Under the pieces are notes generated by a model, which did not search any database, was not told where the DNA came from, and saw only the letters and a list, made by a program, of their open reading frames with translations. Shown here piece by piece: positions 62,631-64,000 of a stretch of 64,000 nucleotides of DNA (position 1 is its first letter; each line of letters opens with the position of its first letter). Origin of the DNA: Lentimicrobiaceae bacterium (GTDB lineage Bacteria > Bacteroidota > Bacteroidia > Bacteroidales > F082); the NCBI GenBank assembly GCA_031262365.1, contig JAISHW010000052.1:1-64000 (forward strand), in the 5' to 3' direction. The translations under genes were made by a program, and so were the position numbers.

Positions 62631-63821
62631 ATGAAACTATTTGTTTTGCTTTCTCGCATTCCTTACCCACTTGAAAAAGGAGATAAACTTCGCGCTTTCA
62701 ATCAAATAAAGCAACTTTCGAAACACAATGAAATTGTACTTTGTGCACTCAACACCAACAAAAAGCTCGACAAACAACAAGCGTTTAAGGCGTTGCAACC
62801 GTATTGCGTTTCGATCAACTTCTTCGATCTTTCGAAAATTGGAATCGGATTGAATGTTTTCAAAGCAGGGCTTAAAGGACTTCCGTTGCAAATAGGATAT
62901 TTTTATAATAGAAAAACAGCAAAAAAAATTCAGGAACTTATCAATCGGCATCAGCCCGATTTGTTGTATGGACAGTTGTTGCGCGTAGCACAATATATTC
63001 GATACAACGAACTTCCGAAAGTAATTGATTATCAAGATGTTTTTTCGGAAGGAATGAAACGGCGCATGAAAACCGATCCGTGGTGGAAAAAACCATTTTT
63101 TTGGATGGAATACAAGCGGCTTCAAAAGCACGAAGTTGCTGTTTTTGACGATTTTGATATCAAAACAATCATCAGCAAACCTGACCGCGATCTGATTGCA
63201 CATCCAAACAGCGACCAAATTTTAATTATTGCAAACGGTGTCGATTACGATTTTTTTCGACCAAAAGAACATGAAAAAATCTACGACCTTGTTTTTACAG
63301 GCAATATGGGCTATCCGCCAAACAGCAATGCCGTTTCATTTCTTGTAAAAGATATTTTGCCGCTTGTTTGGAAAAAACGTCCCGAAACGCGTATTCTCAT
63401 TGCCGGAGCTTCGCCTAATGCTTCTGTACGATGCACCGCGTCTGAAAAAGCAACCGTAAGCGGCTGGATTAAAGATATTCGTGATGCGTACGCGCAAAGT
63501 CGTGTTTTTATTGCGCCGATGCGCATCGGAACCGGACTTCAAAATAAATTATTAGAAGCCATGTCGATGCGTTTGCCGGCAATCACTACTTCGCTTGCAA
63601 ACAGCGCGTTAAAAGCAAAAGAAGACGTTGAAATTCTTGTTGGCGACGATGCCGAAACATTGGCAAAACATATTTTAATGCTTTTAGATAACTCCGAAAA
63701 AGCCGACAAACTGGCGCAAGCCGGATACGAGTTTGTACACAAAAATTACGATTGGTCGGCAACAACAGCCCAACTCGAAAAATCAATGCAACAAGTTGTA
63801 AACGACTCTTTTAAAAAGTAA
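62631..63821 (+). CDS. Glycosyltransferase family 4 (TIGR03087-like)
   Basis: A 396-residue GT-B enzyme with LLSRIPYPLEKGDKLRAFNQI at the start, a form seen in the sugar transferases described with exosortase or EPS systems. It has VIDYQDVFSEGM, VFTGNMGYPPNSNAV and the C-terminal IAPMRIGTGLQNKLLEAMSM. It is a distant paralogue of the gene before it. No exosortase is visible, so only a general glycan role is inferred. Confidence 0.87.
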   Translation: MKLFVLLSRIPYPLEKGDKLRAFNQIKQLSKHNEIVLCALNTNKKLDKQQAFKALQPYCVSINFFDLSKIGIGLNVFKAGLKGLPLQIGYFYNRKTAKKIQELINRHQPDLLYGQLLRVAQYIRYNELPKVIDYQDVFSEGMKRRMKTDPWWKKPFFWMEYKRLQKHEVAVFDDFDIKTIISKPDRDLIAHPNSDQILIIANGVDYDFFRPKEHEKIYDLVFTGNMGYPPNSNAVSFLVKDILPLVWKKRPETRILIAGASPNASVRCTASEKATVSGWIKDIRDAYAQSRVFIAPMRIGTGLQNKLLEAMSMRLPAITTSLANSALKAKEDVEILVGDDAETLAKHILMLLDNSEKADKLAQAGYEFVHKNYDWSATTAQLEKSMQQVVNDSFKK

Positions 63822-63847
63822 TTAATCAAGCAAAAAAAATAATAGCA

Positions 63848-64000
63848 ATGGCAGACGACAATAAAATTATCTTTTCGATGGTAGGTGTGAGTAAAACAAT
63901 TCCTCCTTCGCGACAAATTCTAAAAAACATTTACCTTTCGTTTTTTTATGGTGCAAAAATCGGCATCATCGGTTTGAATGGATCCGGAAAATCAACACTT
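63848..64000 (+). CDS. ettA: ABC-F ATPase EttA, 5' fragment
   Basis: The first 51 codons of an ABC-F protein cut by the window edge. The start reads MADDNKIIFSMVGVSK, followed by a PPSRQILKNIYLSF stretch and the Walker A GLNGSGKSTL. The N-terminus matches EttA, which gates initiating ribosomes according to ATP level. Confidence 0.85.
   Translation, partial: MADDNKIIFSMVGVSKTIPPSRQILKNIYLSFFYGAKIGIIGLNGSGKSTL

Noticed and set aside
62637-63218. 193-residue minus-strand open frame
   Set aside because: Antisense of a GT4 gene with clear plus-strand motifs. The composition is that of a shadow frame.
1-64000. CRISPR array or prophage
   Set aside because: No regularly spaced short repeats, cas genes, phage structural genes or integrases were seen. 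The repeated segments found are a two-copy promoter repeat, a hicB fragment and small inverted repeats.

Overview
This is a chromosomal window from a Bacteroidota bacterium, most likely of the Bacteroidales/Marinilabiliales side. The evidence is two proteins with C-terminal type IX secretion (T9SS) sorting domains, an S46 dipeptidyl-peptidase, an M64 peptidase, a head-GIN/outer-membrane-barrel protein, the gene order ftsX-DUF3098-uppP-truB, and many upstream regions carrying the Bacteroidota -7 promoter element TAnnTTTG. The DNA is AT-rich and densely coded. Ptb-Buk suggests butyrate or other short-chain acyl-phosphate metabolism. I saw no CRISPR array, rRNA, prophage or intact transposase.

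Layout. 1-6.7 kb: a T9SS-secreted protein between two copies of a ~157-bp promoter-bearing repeat, then a C-terminal processing protease, a tRNA t6A enzyme, a heptosyltransferase-like GT9 and a hybrid histidine kinase. 6.7-10.1 kb: an accessory patch with a HicAB toxin-antitoxin pair and its degenerate partial copy, a GtrB-like glycosyltransferase and a GT39 lipid-linked sugar transferase, ending at tRNA-Ala(GGC). 10.2-14.3 kb: ROK kinase, lipA-lipB, radA. 14.3-23.3 kb: S46 peptidase, queA, a lone YhcG-type nuclease, truB-uppP-DUF3098-ftsX, a lipoprotein, nadA. 23.3-24.0 kb: a very AT-rich gene-free 0.7 kb with several DnaA-box-like 9-mers, a candidate replication origin. To its left nearly all genes read leftward and the first genes to its right read rightward.

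24-32.7 kb: rpiB, a LutB-like iron-sulfur protein, a T9SS-exported EEP-fold phosphatase/nuclease, gene remnants, an M64 peptidase, ptb-buk and a LolC/E-type permease. 32.7-36.2 kb: a compact leftward cluster rsmA, dCMP deaminase, P-loop kinase, LOG-family hydrolase and a LuxE-like acyl-activating enzyme. 36.3-40.8 kb: cysD and cysN fused to a divergent APS-kinase domain, a deoxyhypusine-synthase homologue and a helical-repeat protein. 40.9-43.4 kb: tRNA-Leu(CAA) and prs-rplY-pth. 43.4-51.5 kb: cinA, nucleoside phosphorylase, fumC, a four-helix-bundle protein, prfB (read through a programmed +1 frameshift), recX, and acpP-fabF-rnc. 51.8-64 kb: typA, a metallophosphoesterase, gpmA, polysaccharide deacetylase, an Ig-like lipoprotein, the head-GIN barrel protein, an LptF/G permease, two GT4 glycosyltransferases and the start of ettA.

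Most of the window is ordinary housekeeping. The points that most deserve a second look are the promoter-bearing repeat with a 13-codon ORF, the candidate origin, the altered APS-kinase domain beside a deoxyhypusine-synthase homologue, and the HicAB locus with its fused remnant. Several gene starts were moved inward because a -7 element or a tRNA lies inside the longest open frame.
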